Origin: Vespa crabro
Lineage: Eukaryota; Arthropoda; Insecta; Hymenoptera; Vespidae
Direction: 5' to 3'
Assembly: GCF_910589235.1 (NCBI RefSeq)
Contig: NC_060956.1
Location: 22,126,973 to 22,190,972 of the forward strand
DNA: 64,000 nucleotides
Numbering within the stretch: position 1 is the first letter of the stretch; each line of letters opens with the position of its first letter. The notes under the pieces are model-generated. The model ran no database searches and was not told the DNA's origin. It worked only from the letters and a program-made list of their open reading frames with translations. Positions 50,340 to 62,094 of the stretch are shown in pieces. The translations under genes were made by a program, and so were the position numbers.

Positions 50340-50600
50340 AGAGGGAGGACGGATATCCATCCGTCTTGGATGTACTCAGAGTAGTAACGCGCTCGAATAT
50401 AACGACTCGGCTTGGGCGGTCACGAGGGATGCAGTGATGCTGGAGGGGTGCTCCTTATTCGCAGAGTGGGGATAATAAGGAGCAGGTGGTGGCGCGTGCT
50501 CGTTTATATGGTCGCGGCGCCCGTGCCACGTGGGAGTCCTGGTGGGGGCTGAACAGGGCTGCCTACTGCTGGAAAGAGAGAGAGAGAGAGGGGGGGGGGG
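50340..50600. promoter_or_regulatory. GC-rich block with perfect hairpin
   Basis: Lies between (GA)n tracts (50281-50313 and about 50575-50600). It carries GCTGGAGGGGTGCTCCTT (50439-50456), the hairpin at 50449-50484 and CAGGTG overlapping its right edge (50482-50487). No coding similarity. Confidence 0.35.
50449..50484. other. perfect 11-bp inverted repeat, 14-base loop
   Basis: TGCTCCTTATT (50449-50459) is the exact reverse complement of AATAAGGAGCA (50474-50484). The loop is CGCAGAGTGGGGAT. It is non-microsatellite sequence, so it is not explained by simple repeats. Confidence 0.7.
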
Positions 50601-51227
50601 AAAGAGAGAAAGAGGATACGGCAAAAGAAGAGATGATGGGCAGACGAGATCGTGCCAGCGTATAATGTAGGCCCTTTTTTTTTTCTTTCCTGCTTCGTTC
50701 GCGTCCACCGAAGGGATATCGAATCGAAGAGCACAAATGCGATAGATCGAATCTCGAGTTTTCCCGTTCTTTCTTTTCTTTATCTGTCCTTTGTAGAAAA
50801 AGAAAAAAAAAGAATGCAAAGAAGGGGAATCTCTCGTCGATAAGTAGTAACTGGAACGCTTGGAGTGTCTTTTAATTGAAAATTCCCAAAGTTCTCTTCT
50901 TTAATCGAATAGCTCTTCTTCTCTTTTCGACCATTTTCGAATTTCGTTTCCGCATATATAAAGAAATATTTACTTTCCTCCTTCCTCCTCGTCCCTTTTA
51001 TATCATTTTTCTTTTTCTTTTTTAATCATTGTAATCACGACGTTAACGGGATTACAATGATCATCGTAGTTTCACATCGTACGTTTAAAATTTCTTTTCT
51101 TTTCGAACTTTCGAACCACAAGGGAGAAGAGTCCACGTCGACGTTGAACAAGAAGGACATTTCATTACGAAGTGGAGCATTCCGGAAGAAGCGACGACCC
51201 CGATGTATTTTCTTTTCCTTATTTTTC

Positions 51228-51281
51228 TTTTTGTTTTTTTTTTTTTTTTTTTGTTTTTTTTTCTTTTTTTTTCATAGTGAC
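51228..51281. repeat. T-rich tract
   Basis: About 45 bases, nearly all T, ending in CATAG. It could act as a polypyrimidine tract for the candidate exon to its right. Confidence 0.85.
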
Positions 51282-51365
51282 ACCGCGTGTCGGACGTGTT
51301 CGGACAATAGCGCAAAAGAGGACTGCACTAATAACGATAATGAAAGAGAGGGAGAGAGAAACGAG
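51278..51365 (+). CDS. candidate 88-nt internal exon, function unknown
   Basis: A very long T-rich tract (51228-51272) ends in CATAG, and the 88 bases that follow end at GAG|GTAAGA, a good donor. In one frame the segment reads through without stops, beginning DTACRTCSDNSAKED and continuing CTNNDNERE, with three cysteines. The strong polypyrimidine tract, acceptor and donor are seen directly. That it is a real exon is inference: poly-T runs are common in this window and the peptide resembles nothing I know. Confidence 0.2.
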
Positions 51366-51800
51366 GTAAGAAAAAGGCAGCACCTGCTGACTGGCACCCG
51401 CACGCAGCTTCCTCCTGCTGCTGGTACCTTTCTTCCTCCCTTTCGCAAAAGAAGGTCCGTTTAAGTGCGAGCGAGAGGAACGAATGGGGGAAGAAAAAAA
51501 GATAGAAAAAGAAAGGATGATTCTCAAAACGAGTCTCGTCGAGAAAGAGGAGGAAGGAAGAGGCAGGTGTTAGTGGCTGGCAGCTGTCTCCCAGCTGGGA
51601 CTCGCTGTTCCTTATTTCGTACGAAGAGCATCCTCGCATTTCTCGTTTCGACGCTGATGTCTCGGCTCGTGGCCCGACGCGTGACTGGACTCGTGCTTCT
51701 TACGTGTTCCTACGTACTTACGCACGCTTATACGTGGACCCTTTGCATTTGAGCACGACCGATGTACGCTTTGACGCCACCTGGCTGACGTCAACTGCCT
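51366..51800. promoter_or_regulatory. GC-rich E-box cluster
   Basis: CACCTG (51381-51386), CAGGTG (51564-51569), CAGCTG within GGCTGGCAGCTG (51575-51586) and CAGCTG (51592-51597) lie within about 220 bases, three of them within 34 bases. CANNTG sites of these types are bound by bHLH activators (Daughterless with proneural partners) and by Snail-type repressors. No coding similarity. Confidence 0.35.
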
Positions 51801-52669
51801 CCGGACCGTCTTCAACCCTCTCGCACGCACGAATTTCGTCTTTATCGAAATACAAAGACGAGCTTGCCCGACCACCTTGCTTCTTTTCCTTCTTTTTTGC
51901 TTTTCCTTTTTTCTTTTTCTTCTTCTTCTTCTTCTTCTTTCCTCGCCACGTGTTTGATATTCGCTCTTGACACCTCCTTCGATGGCGAGCATAAAATTAC
52001 GAGGCCGACAGGAAGGATATCGGTTTACCTTAAGATGAGATAATGTTTGTTAACCTTGTCATTTAAATATCGGGTCTTTCTCTAAAATTAAATGATAAAC
52101 GAAGTTATTCGAATTACTCTTTGATCTTACTCGACTGTGCTCGATCGCAAAATGAAGACATTAAAGCATATCTAAATATATCTGAAAGGATAATTATATC
52201 CCTTTTTAGCGCATGATCGAAAGATAAGGACAGTGAACGTTAATACGAAAAGCGTACTAGTATATAAACCGTGATTCAATGCGCTCCGCTCTAAAGTAAA
52301 GCCAAATTACTTTCGTTTCGACGATTTCCAAAGAGATTATCAAATGTCAGCTGTACGAATAACTTTCCAATATACGACGAATAAAAAGAAACGTACAGAC
52401 GAAAGTCTATCGAAATTGTATATATTTCGGGAACATTTTTCCCGCCTTTTCGAAGCACGATCGATGTTGGGATTATCGTTCGATGAATTTGCATATCGCG
52501 GTACATAAACCGCACGTCGTATCGCCATCGTAGTTGTTGCGACCTCATTTATTTCTCGATGAACGATGAAAATTTGCCACGATTGCCGATCCCCTTGGAG
52601 AATAGCGGTTTCCTATTTTATAGATTAAGCGAGCGTTGATCTCCCATTTTAACGCACTCCTTTTCCTTA

Positions 52670-52717
<48 letters not shown>

Positions 52718-53292
52718 TTCTCGGATCATTTTTATGCACAGCCACGCACATTATCCGCATTAGAGAGATTCTCTTTTTCCCTCTCACTCTCTCTCTCTCT
52801 CTCTCTCGCTCTCCATCTCTATTTTCTCTACCTCTATTGGACGAAAATTGATTTTAAAAGTCACGAAAAATTTCATTTGAAAGAAAGACAATTGTCGTTT
52901 TTATCGTATCGAGAGGAACGAAAGCGGAGAATCTCTCTTTGAAAGATCAAATAAGAGGAAGCCAGTGGAAGGACGAGGACGAAGAAGTCGAGACATGGTA
53001 CCTCTCGTATTTAATTTCTCCTTCCGTGGTGCAAAGACACTCTCGCGTCGCGCTCCCCTCCGCAGTCTACATGTAAATGCGAATAGGTAATGAATAATAT
53101 TTAGTGGCGCTGCCAGAAAATAAATATTCATGCGACTCGGCTCGTATACGTGCGTGTTTATATATACCGACATATATCTAGCCAAAGATACACCGCGGAT
53201 TCACCTTCCGTCATGTCCTCGGGTTCCCTTCCACGAATTCACGATGCCGCGTTCTCCCTCTCCTTCTTCTTCTTCTTCTCTTTCTTCTTCTT

Positions 53293-53349
<57 letters not shown>

Positions 53350-54535
53350 GAGAAGATGACTAACGGCTAATGATAATATAATAATTATTACCACTCGTAG
53401 GTATGCGTATAGAAGGAGAAAGAAAGAGAGAGACGAGGTGCATCCTCGGACTTCCAGAAACTTTAGCCGCGAGAAAGCGTAAATCTTGAACGCGTGATCG
53501 AACGACACCGTGATAATTATTTCGACAAGCCGAGCCAAGTCGTTTACGAGAAAACATAAGGTGGCGCCATACTCGAATAGACGCGTCGCTTCCGTACGAC
53601 CTTCTACACGCTCCTTGCAGAGGCTTTAAATCTATCCTTCGATTACTTTATTCGACGAAGCATTTCAAATAGTCTCCCGTTGCTTTGATCCTTTTCTCTT
53701 TTAATGAATTATATGCTTCATCGAACGCGGCTAGATTTCACAAGAATATGAAATTATGCGTGTCATCGATACGTTGCATATATGTAAATAAACTGAATGC
53801 GATAATGAAGGCATACTATTATCGAGATCGTATTATACATACGTATATCTATTTCTGTCTACGACGGAACGACGACGTCACGATATCTTTCGGTTTATGA
53901 GTATACTTAGGGAAGTTGAGCTCATTAAGATAAGGGGGAAAAAAGTTATTGCGTTACTCCGTTCCTTCGTAGCATCGTAGTTATCTTTTTTCGTTGCATA
54001 TACGAAAGAATTCTTAGAGCGATTCGATTAACAAGAATCGCGATAGAAGCTTCGAAAGTCTCCGAGCGCAGCTCGAATCGATCTCGAGTCGAGCACGAAC
54101 CGTTATCGCATGCACGCTCAGCTCCGAGAGGTTCTTATTTCTTTGTATCACCCTAAGCAGACGTCCTTGAAAAGTTCTCGTGCGGGCAGTGCGCGTGTAC
54201 GCAATGTGAGCAGAGGCCCGTAACCTCTGTCTCTCATCCTTATCTCTCTCAACTTCTCTCTCCCTCTCCCGTCTTTGGCGTGCTCCCTGATGCAGTCGCA
54301 CGAAATGAGCCGCGGCGATGATGCTGGGATACGAGAATGCGCGCGCGTCCGCGCGCAACGCACGTGCGATCGCGAAGCCGACTCCTCTCTGTCTCTCTCG
54401 ATCTCTTTCTCTCCACCTTTCTCTCTCTCTCTCCCTCTCTCTCTCTCTCTCTCCCTCTCTTGACGCACCTGCAGCTCGCCTGTCGACGCGTATCGATGCG
54501 TACGAGAGCTGTGTCGACGAGGCTAGCCGAGCTGC

Positions 54536-54577
<42 letters not shown>

Positions 54578-54654
54578 GAAAAAGAGAACGAAAGGCGGGA
54601 GGAGAACGCATACACGACGGCTGCAGGAGGGAAGGGAGTGAAAGAGGAGGATAG
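51801..54654. other. AT-rich DNA with GA/CT tracts
   Basis: Contains TTC repeats (51913-51942), CT (52671-52711, 52785-52810), GA (53296-53354), CT (54421-54462) and GA (54536-54575). No gene supported. Confidence 0.45.
53296..53354. repeat. (GA)n microsatellite
   Basis: About 58 bases of GA directly after a TTC-rich tract. Purine and pyrimidine blocks abut, so it is mirror-like. Confidence 0.9.
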
Positions 54655-54770
54655 AGAATGCCTGGAAGGTTGGATCGTTCGCTGCCGGTAGCAACGACCC
54701 TGGATGCATCGACTCCTGGGGTTGTTCGGTGGTAAGGGTAGTGGCTAGAGGGAGACAGTGATAGGGAGAA
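54655..54770. promoter_or_regulatory. short GC-rich block with recurrent 17-mer
   Basis: TAGCAACGACCCTGGAT (54689-54705) is the reverse complement of a 17-mer at 61586-61602 with one mismatch. It also holds GGCTAGAGGG near 54743, like the 45.0-kb block. No frame is convincing. Confidence 0.3.
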
Positions 54771-54988
54771 AGGTGCACCGAGTGACAGGAAAGGAGAGAT
54801 GGAGAGGGAGAGGGAGAGTGATGGGGACGAGATGGGAGCAGGGGAATCACCCTTTGTCTACCATCTCTTTCTCCTTAACGAACTTCATATCCAGGATCCT
54901 AGTCCTTCTCTGTTTCACCCTTCGCCTCGTTCACCTCCCTTCCGCCAGACTCTCCCTATCGACTCTCCCACTTATCTACCCTCCCTCG

Positions 54989-55046
<58 letters not shown>

Positions 55047-55549
55047 TTCCCTCTACCCTCCCGCTCGCTGTTGCCTCTTCGGCTCTCCACGCTATCGATC
55101 CCGCAGCATCCACCGCGAAATAACGACGTACGCTCCTGCTTTTCTCTCTCCGCGTGTGTATATTTTCCTCTTTCTATCGTTTTTCTCTTCCATTCTCTCC
55201 CTCCCCCTCTCTCTATCCTCTCTTTCTGCTCGATTCCACCAGAAAGAAAGGAAGAAGAGGAGGGTCTAGCGTATTTGCAATAACTCTAACTACTCCTATC
55301 TCTTTCTTTTTCTATACGATCGAAGAAATTTCTTTGAAGCGAACCGATAACGTTAAGAAAAGATGTATAGTAGATAACTATAACCAAAGAGCGATCCGCA
55401 TGGAACGATGTCGAATCGATCGTAGACTACGGCTACCGTTGAATGCTGCAGAAACGAGGAAGCTGCGAAATGTTTTGAGCGCGCCTCGTATTTTCCAAGA
55501 GAAGCTACCGGGTCGGTCCCACCGTCTCGACCAAACGAGACGTCTGCCG

Positions 55550-55594
55550 TTCCTTCCTTCCTTCCTTCCTTCCTTCCTTCCTTCCTTCCTTCCT
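55550..55594. repeat. (TTCC)n microsatellite
   Basis: Eleven tetranucleotide units. Confidence 0.95.
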
Positions 55595-58196
55595 AACATC
55601 CTGCCTACCACCCTTCGAGCCTTTCGCTCGTTTCTATCGTTCCTCGATTCTCCCGACGAAAATTACGGCGCCACACCGTGCCGGCTTTGTTTTATTTTCT
55701 TGGCCAAAACTTTACGCTTCGAAACGTCGTTTCTCGAGCCCTTTTAAAAATTACTCCTCTTACGAGATGCTCAATAAAATTTGTATCCAAATGCGGACAT
55801 GATCGGATTGAAATTGAATTTTTCATTGGGAATATCGTTATGTATGATCTTTACGTGTCGTGCACGCGAAACGTACGGGATCCGAGAGTCATGCGAGCGT
55901 AAGAGATTTTCTGGCTTTTCCACAAAGTTATAACGGGTCGTCATCGATATTCCTCCATTGTTCGCGGTCCATATCCCTGTCGGGCTGTCACTACCGAAAG
56001 TACCGTTTTGTTTCTTGCCTTTCAATGCGACAAAGCGCTATATACCGCGTTACGTTCGAAGGCACTCATTGAAACTGAAAAAAAAAAAAATGAAAGAAAT
56101 AGAGGAGGATAGGAAGAAAAAAGCTGCAATTTTACGGCGATAAAAGTGAAATACACGTTTGGGAAAATTTATATCTCAGATTTTCCCAACACGTCGGTAA
56201 ACCTTCAGAGATCTTTCGATCGTAGATGAAATTTTTAGAAAGAACTTCTCTCTCCCTCTCTCTCCTCTCCTTGATTAATTTTTACTCCGGCTTCAAGCAC
56301 GAACGGAGCGATATTTCTCCTTCATCTAGACGACTATGATAGTTCGTAATTTCTTCTCGTCTATTCTTTCGACAGGCGTAGTGCAGCGAAAACAGATGGA
56401 AAACCGTTCCCTCCTTCCACCGATTTCCTCCTCGAGGAGAGGAAAACGAATGCGAGAGGCGATGCAATCCTTCGTTGAACGCTGAAAGAAGAGAAATCAT
56501 TCGGTGCAACGAACGTTCTTGGTTTCGTATAATCTCGTGGCCTTGATTCCAAAGAAACAGATACTTATGCGAAGATATAAAGAGCGAAAAAGAAACGCGT
56601 TAAGAGAATGGAAAAGGAGATGGATGAGGGAAATGAGTAGGGAGAAGAGGAAGAGAAAAAAGGTCGGCCAGAGTGAAATAATTTTTAAGCTCGAGTCGAC
56701 TACCCTGGGGCCGACCGTTGACAAATTAGCATAACAGGGAATCGACCCAACCGCCAAGTCAACCCCCACTAAAACCCCCCTACCGGTTCGTCTCGAGTGC
56801 CAATTATATAGGCGTCCATGGAAGCCAACATCCGACGTTTAACGTTCGTAATCCTGCTAAAGGACTCTTTCCCTTCCTACCTTCGTATATATGTACATTC
56901 AATTTTCACGCTTACAGAATTTTTATACGTATGTATCCGCTTAATTCGACGAAACCTTCTTAAGCGAATCGTCTAATTATCACGATTACCGTCTAGTATA
57001 TATTCTCGCCCTCGTGATTACGTGGCGGTAAAGTGAGACAAAAAATAAAATAAAAAGTAAAACAATTCGAAGAGAAAAAGGTCGGCTTCGGAGTCGAAAA
57101 GGGTCCTTCACTTTTTCTCAAGCATTTTGCAACGAGAAAAATACTGTTCCGATGACGCGACATACGACGAGACGTCTTCCATCTTCTAATATCTTCGAGC
57201 ATCTCGCTCTCGTTCCGCGATTCGTTTTTCGCCTACGGCCAAAAACTACCCCTTTTTCGATGATCGAAGCAAACGAGGGGAATATCTTGGACGGGGATAG
57301 TGACCCGAAGGGTCGAACGGGCCTCGTAGAATCAACCACGGTATCACCGCGAGATTCCAATCTCTCAATTACGCGAATAAATCCGCCGGAAGTTTCGAGA
57401 ATCAAAATGGTCCTGGAATGAAAATTGAATCGGAGAGACTCGCTCGAATTGAATCGAAAAGTTCCAATATGAAGTGAGAGCCTTTTCCTTGGTAACGATC
57501 ATAGTGCGAACGCTACTATCACGCATATCTCTGGATATTTTTAATTAATTAATACTTTTATACGATCATAAAGAACATAAAAGAGAATAAATCATTTTCA
57601 TTTTGGTCGAACTAACCACTCTCGTAATCACAATCAATGGATTACTCGGACGATAATACGTTCTTTTCAACTTCGCTTAAATTCCAATTCGTACGACGAT
57701 CGACGACATAATTCTGTTTGTCGTCCTCCGTTAAAATTCCGTCGAAAAACGTACAGTCGTTGGATTAGAACATCTGTCAATCGCGAAAGTATCTAGTCTC
57801 GACTAGTTCACCTACGTTGATAAAAATAGATGGACATAGTAGAGTAGACGTCTGCATTATTAATTATCCTACATCGTTTTCCCTGTAACAATATCGAGGT
57901 GAAGCAAGAAGCACAAACGTTAACTGTGTCCCCGCAATTTTTACCCTCTATTCCATAAATCGATTCAACGACTATCATCGAGTCGTCGAACGTTTTTACG
58001 CGAGAAAAGAAGAAAACGTAAATCGTTATATCTCGAAATCGATGAGACTACCTTTATGTATATCATTTAAATATCTTTCTTGTTTGCGAATAAATAAAAG
58101 GAGACTTTGAAGAAAGATCAATCTCCAAGGAATTATCCTTATGTATGCATTTGCCATAATTCTATACTAATTATGTATATACATATACATATACAT

Positions 58197-58200
58197 GTAC

Positions 58201-58246
<46 letters not shown>

Positions 58247-58247
58247 A
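58197..58247. repeat. (TA)n then (GT)n
   Basis: About 12 TA units followed by about 11 GT units. Confidence 0.9.
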
Positions 58248-58369
58248 TATAAATATTTGCATATCCCTTAGGCTCATTCACAAAATAAGCATTGAAATAG
58301 ACCGGCTATCTATCTCTCTTTAGCTCGAGAGAGGTGGATAAAGCAGCCAGCCCATGAACGGAGGTCCAG

Positions 58370-58750
58370 GTGATTTGTGAGAGGTAGATGATGGTTACCC
58401 CGGGCCGTGCCACTGCTGCACCCTCGCTCGTAGTGCCGGTGCCGGTGCTGATGCCGTTGGTAGTAGTGTTACCTATAGAGAGGAACAAAAAGAGAGAGAG
58501 AGAAAGGGGTGGCGCGGAGTATCAGGGGTGTAGCTACCTCGGTGCACCGTGGGGTGGATTCTTGGCTCGGGTCAGTGCCCTCCCGTAACATTGAACCACC
58601 CTTGCGGTGCAGTCAGGGCCGTAGCTGGAACGCATGCGCGGCCCGAGCGGCCTCCCGGCACACGCCGTCGACAACACCACCACCGAAGCTACCATCGAAG
58701 CCACCACCGTCAACGCCACCCTGAAGCACCAGACCCTCTTCCTCTCTTAC
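58370..58750. other. GC-rich block open in several frames, coding or regulatory
   Basis: Very GC-rich. A plus-strand ATG at 58634 opens a Thr-rich frame (MRGPSGLPAH, then DNTTTEATIE) with almost all codons ending G or C. The minus strand of the same codons reads a Gly-rich frame, and another minus frame reads a hydrophobic, signal-peptide-like start followed by a Cys-containing segment. A degenerate CCACCG repeat explains part of this. It also carries CAGGGCCGTAGCTGG (58614-58628). I cannot choose between these readings. Confidence 0.25.
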
Positions 58751-58814
58751 TCGTCTCGGTACTTTCCTTTCTTCCGTTCTGCCCCTTCTTCTCTCTTCCT
58801 CCCCCTCCCCACCC

Positions 58815-58848
<34 letters not shown>

Positions 58849-61089
58849 CCATTCTCCAACAAAACATTGCCCACGCCCTTTTCCCTTCCCGGCCACGATT
58901 TCCGACTCGATCGAAATTCTACTTTGTCTCCTCTCGTGATTAAACGTCGATGCTACGATATCTTCCTATCGGTTCGATTTTGCTCGAAAAAGCGATCGAT
59001 AAATAATGACAACTTTAAACTACTTCTCGTAGTTATTAAAATTACTCTCGTAAATAGTGTCGTATAAAAATTTACTAAAGAAAATAAAAGGGAAGACATC
59101 GAAAGTGTTTCTTCTTTTTTTCTCTTTTTAAAGAGGGAGATTCGATCATAGAATATATCGATCTAAACTACGATCGAATCGGTATATCTTTATTATTGAT
59201 CTAGCTGCATTTACCAAGAGCACCGATGTCTGGTACATAGGCGCATGCGAATTATAGGCGGGGCCGCGTCGAGTCGCTTGCAAGTTCCGTTTGCGAGTAC
59301 CGTCGACTGTGAGATCGTCGGCTTCCAATTACTAGACGAATAAATAATTACGGAGATCGTTTACTTTAGCACGAACGCATATCTATTAGAAGGCGCATAA
59401 TTTTGTCTCGCCTTGAAGATAGAACCGAAGAAAGGGGATTCAAATGAGGTAGTAGAAATGTGCGTCGCGAGTTGGGAAATGAAAAAGTTTACTTCCCCGT
59501 AACTTTTTCAATTCCATTAACTTTTATGATTACAACGTTATTTTATAGTTGAGAGCGTTGTCCCGTGTAAAATCAAAATAAACTAATTTTTATGGCATCT
59601 ATTCTAATTTGTAAGAACGTCGGGCAATAGGATCTCTACATTTCCAAGTTCGTTTTATATGTGTATAAAAGAAAAGAAAAAAAAAAAAAAAAAAAAAGAA
59701 AAGAAAAGAAGAAAGAACAGAAATGTCAGTTTAAATTCTATCGTAGTTGTCACGTCGAAATTTTTTATTGTCCACTTTTCGTTGATCGTATAAATGAGAG
59801 AAAAGTTGAAAGTTTGTGATCGGGTAGTTCGTTCGAAGGGAATCGAGGAGAGCGCGACGCACGGCGAATGCGCAACCGTGAGCGAGGAGTTCTACGAACT
59901 CTCCGTTGGTGCACTGAACTATTCTACCGATTGTTCCGCAAAAGCGTTGACATATCTCCGAGCGGAAAAGAGTGGGGGTAGAGCTTGAGAGCGAGGGGGA
60001 TGCATCGATGGGGGACGTACGAACGGACGGAGGAGGGTTGCTACGAAATGACCTCGTTTTCACAGTTGGAAGACAAGTATCGCTTCTTTGCCGTTGAGAT
60101 ACGGCGCGTTTTCTCGAAATAATTCCGCCGAGGTACGAGCTCCTTTACCGAGAAAGCATAGAAACTGAATTCACTTTGTATCAAAACTGTGACTCTCTTT
60201 TGGGGGAAACGGACACGAGAGGGAACGTACAATGCCTTGTATACATTTTCCACTTGCATTTGTACCTCTTCATAATATTGCAGTAATTTTAATAATATTG
60301 CAGTCAAACGTACGTACTATACTTTCCTTTAGAAATTTTATACGCCTACATATATCCTCATTGTCGCGAGCTAGGAATTTAGCATATTATCGTGTAAAAA
60401 AAGTTCAACAAAAAATTTACTCGCAACTCGAGAATAAAAATATCGAACGGGGTCCTTCACCTCTGGCCCCGTCGGCACGTCATCGTCGACGTTGTAGCGT
60501 GCTTCGATCGGAGATATCGAGAAGGGACGGAATCCGTCGAATATATTTTTGTTGCGCTTTGCCTCGTAATATTCTCGAGAGCGTTGAAGAGAACGATGTC
60601 TTACAGACGGTACTGTGTTAGGTATAATGTTCGAAGGGGGTACGTTAATGTGCTCCCTCTCTCGCTCACCCTCTCGCCTGGATACGTTGAACGTTCTCGA
60701 GAACGGGTCGTTAAAAAAGTCCGTTGGACTTTGCGTAACGCCCTCGAGATTGCGAGAAAGTGTAGGAGAAGAATGCGACTTGAGTCGTGTAGCGCTCGCT
60801 TATGCGCTCATGCACCCCTGCTCTCTCAGCTGACTTTCATCGAGCTTGGAAATCGTTAGTCGGACGACGAGATGAAAAACGAAGAGAGAGGGAGAGAGAG
60901 AGAGAGAGAGAAACCGAAGCTACTGCAAATTCGATAATCCTTCCATCCTTCGATTTCTAGAGCGGTTCTTTGAGTCTCGATAAAACCGCTTGACTTATCC
61001 CAGATGATTTATCGAAATGCTTTCTGTAACGTCAAAGCGTCTTGACTAACACGAAATTAAATCATTTTATTATGACGATATCCTATTTC

Positions 61090-61124
<35 letters not shown>

Positions 61125-61352
61125 GACATATAGATATATATATAGAGCTATGTATATCGTCCCGGATGATTTTTGTACGGAAACCGAGCATGTTCAAAGT
61201 CTCGTGTTTGTAATTTGGAAAAGTACAAAGTAGCCTAGAGCTAGCAGGATCTTTCAAGACTCGGTTGCTCTCGGCCTCGTTGACACTTTTTCTAAAATCA
61301 CGAGCGACGTATCTGTTGAGGAAAATCCATGAGAGGAAGAGTTGAGATAGAT

Positions 61353-61404
<52 letters not shown>

Positions 61405-61439
61405 AAGGTGGAAGAAAAAAAAAGTTGCCTCTTTCCGAG
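58751..61439. other. AT-rich DNA, no supported gene
   Basis: Contains CT (58823-58846), an A-rich tract (59665-59710), GA (60890-60912), TA (61091-61145) and GA (61357-61396). GGAGGAGGGTTGCT at 60029-60042 repeats the start of the 48.5-kb block. Open frames at 59.8-60.9 kb occur on both strands. Confidence 0.45.
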
Positions 61440-61690
61440 CAGGCAGTGCACGGTGGGTGGCCAAAGATGGGTGGAAGTGGGAGGGTGGACAGGAGGGTTT
61501 GCCAAGCGTGCAACGAATGGAGATCGATTCTGAGTCTGGGTCAGGCGAGGGCGTTCACCCCCTGGTGCAGCCCGGGAGACATGGAATCCAGGGTCGTAGC
61601 TATGGTATCACCGACAGGGTGCTGGCAGAGGGCGGCGGGGATGGACTGCACGGGACACTCCCTTCGCTTGGGTGCAACGTACGTTCTCTC
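61440..61690. promoter_or_regulatory. GC-rich block with recurrent 17-mer
   Basis: It lies directly right of the GA tract at 61357-61396. It contains ATCCAGGGTCGTAGCTA (61586-61602) and several GGTG/GGGTG words. One frame is open through it but joins an Arg-Glu repeat on the left and a CT repeat on the right, so coding is unlikely. Confidence 0.3.
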
Positions 61691-62047
61691 TTTCCCTCTT
61701 TCTAGTACTCCGAGCTTACCTCTCGTTCGCAGCTTGCTTTCTCTCTCCCTCCGTCCGAAATCACAGTTCCGGACTGCGGATCCTGCAGACTGCGAGGCTC
61801 GATGCTACTACCACCCGGAGAAGCTACCTCTCTCTCTAGTTCTCTCTCGCTCTCTCTTTCTCTTTCTCTATATTTCTCTCTATTTTGCTCGCTCTCGCGC
61901 GTTGCAACGACCATCCGATGTCGCGTTGAATTTTCCGTACGATTTAACGTCTTCGGTATGCGAAAACATTCCGCGTGAAATCGCAGAGGGGAATGTGGAC
62001 TCATCGGCTCTGCCAAGAGGGTTGCTTTTACTTGCTTTTCATCTCCT

Positions 62048-62094
<47 letters not shown>

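Larger units (their letters stand above)
54771..58369. other. mixed DNA, no supported gene
   Basis: Contains CT (54980-55048), TTCC (55550-55594), a TA/GT array (58197-58247) and a short C-rich patch at 56740-56790. An 89-codon ATG frame at 57152-57421 is open, but the opposite strand is open too and no domain is seen. Confidence 0.45.

Noticed and set aside
57152..57421. 89-codon ATG frame
   Set aside because: The opposite strand is equally open and no domain or flanking splice structure supports it.
59445..59455. TGAGGTAGTAG, the first 11 bases of let-7
   Set aside because: The following bases diverge from let-7 and no complementary arm capable of a precursor hairpin lies within 80 bases downstream.
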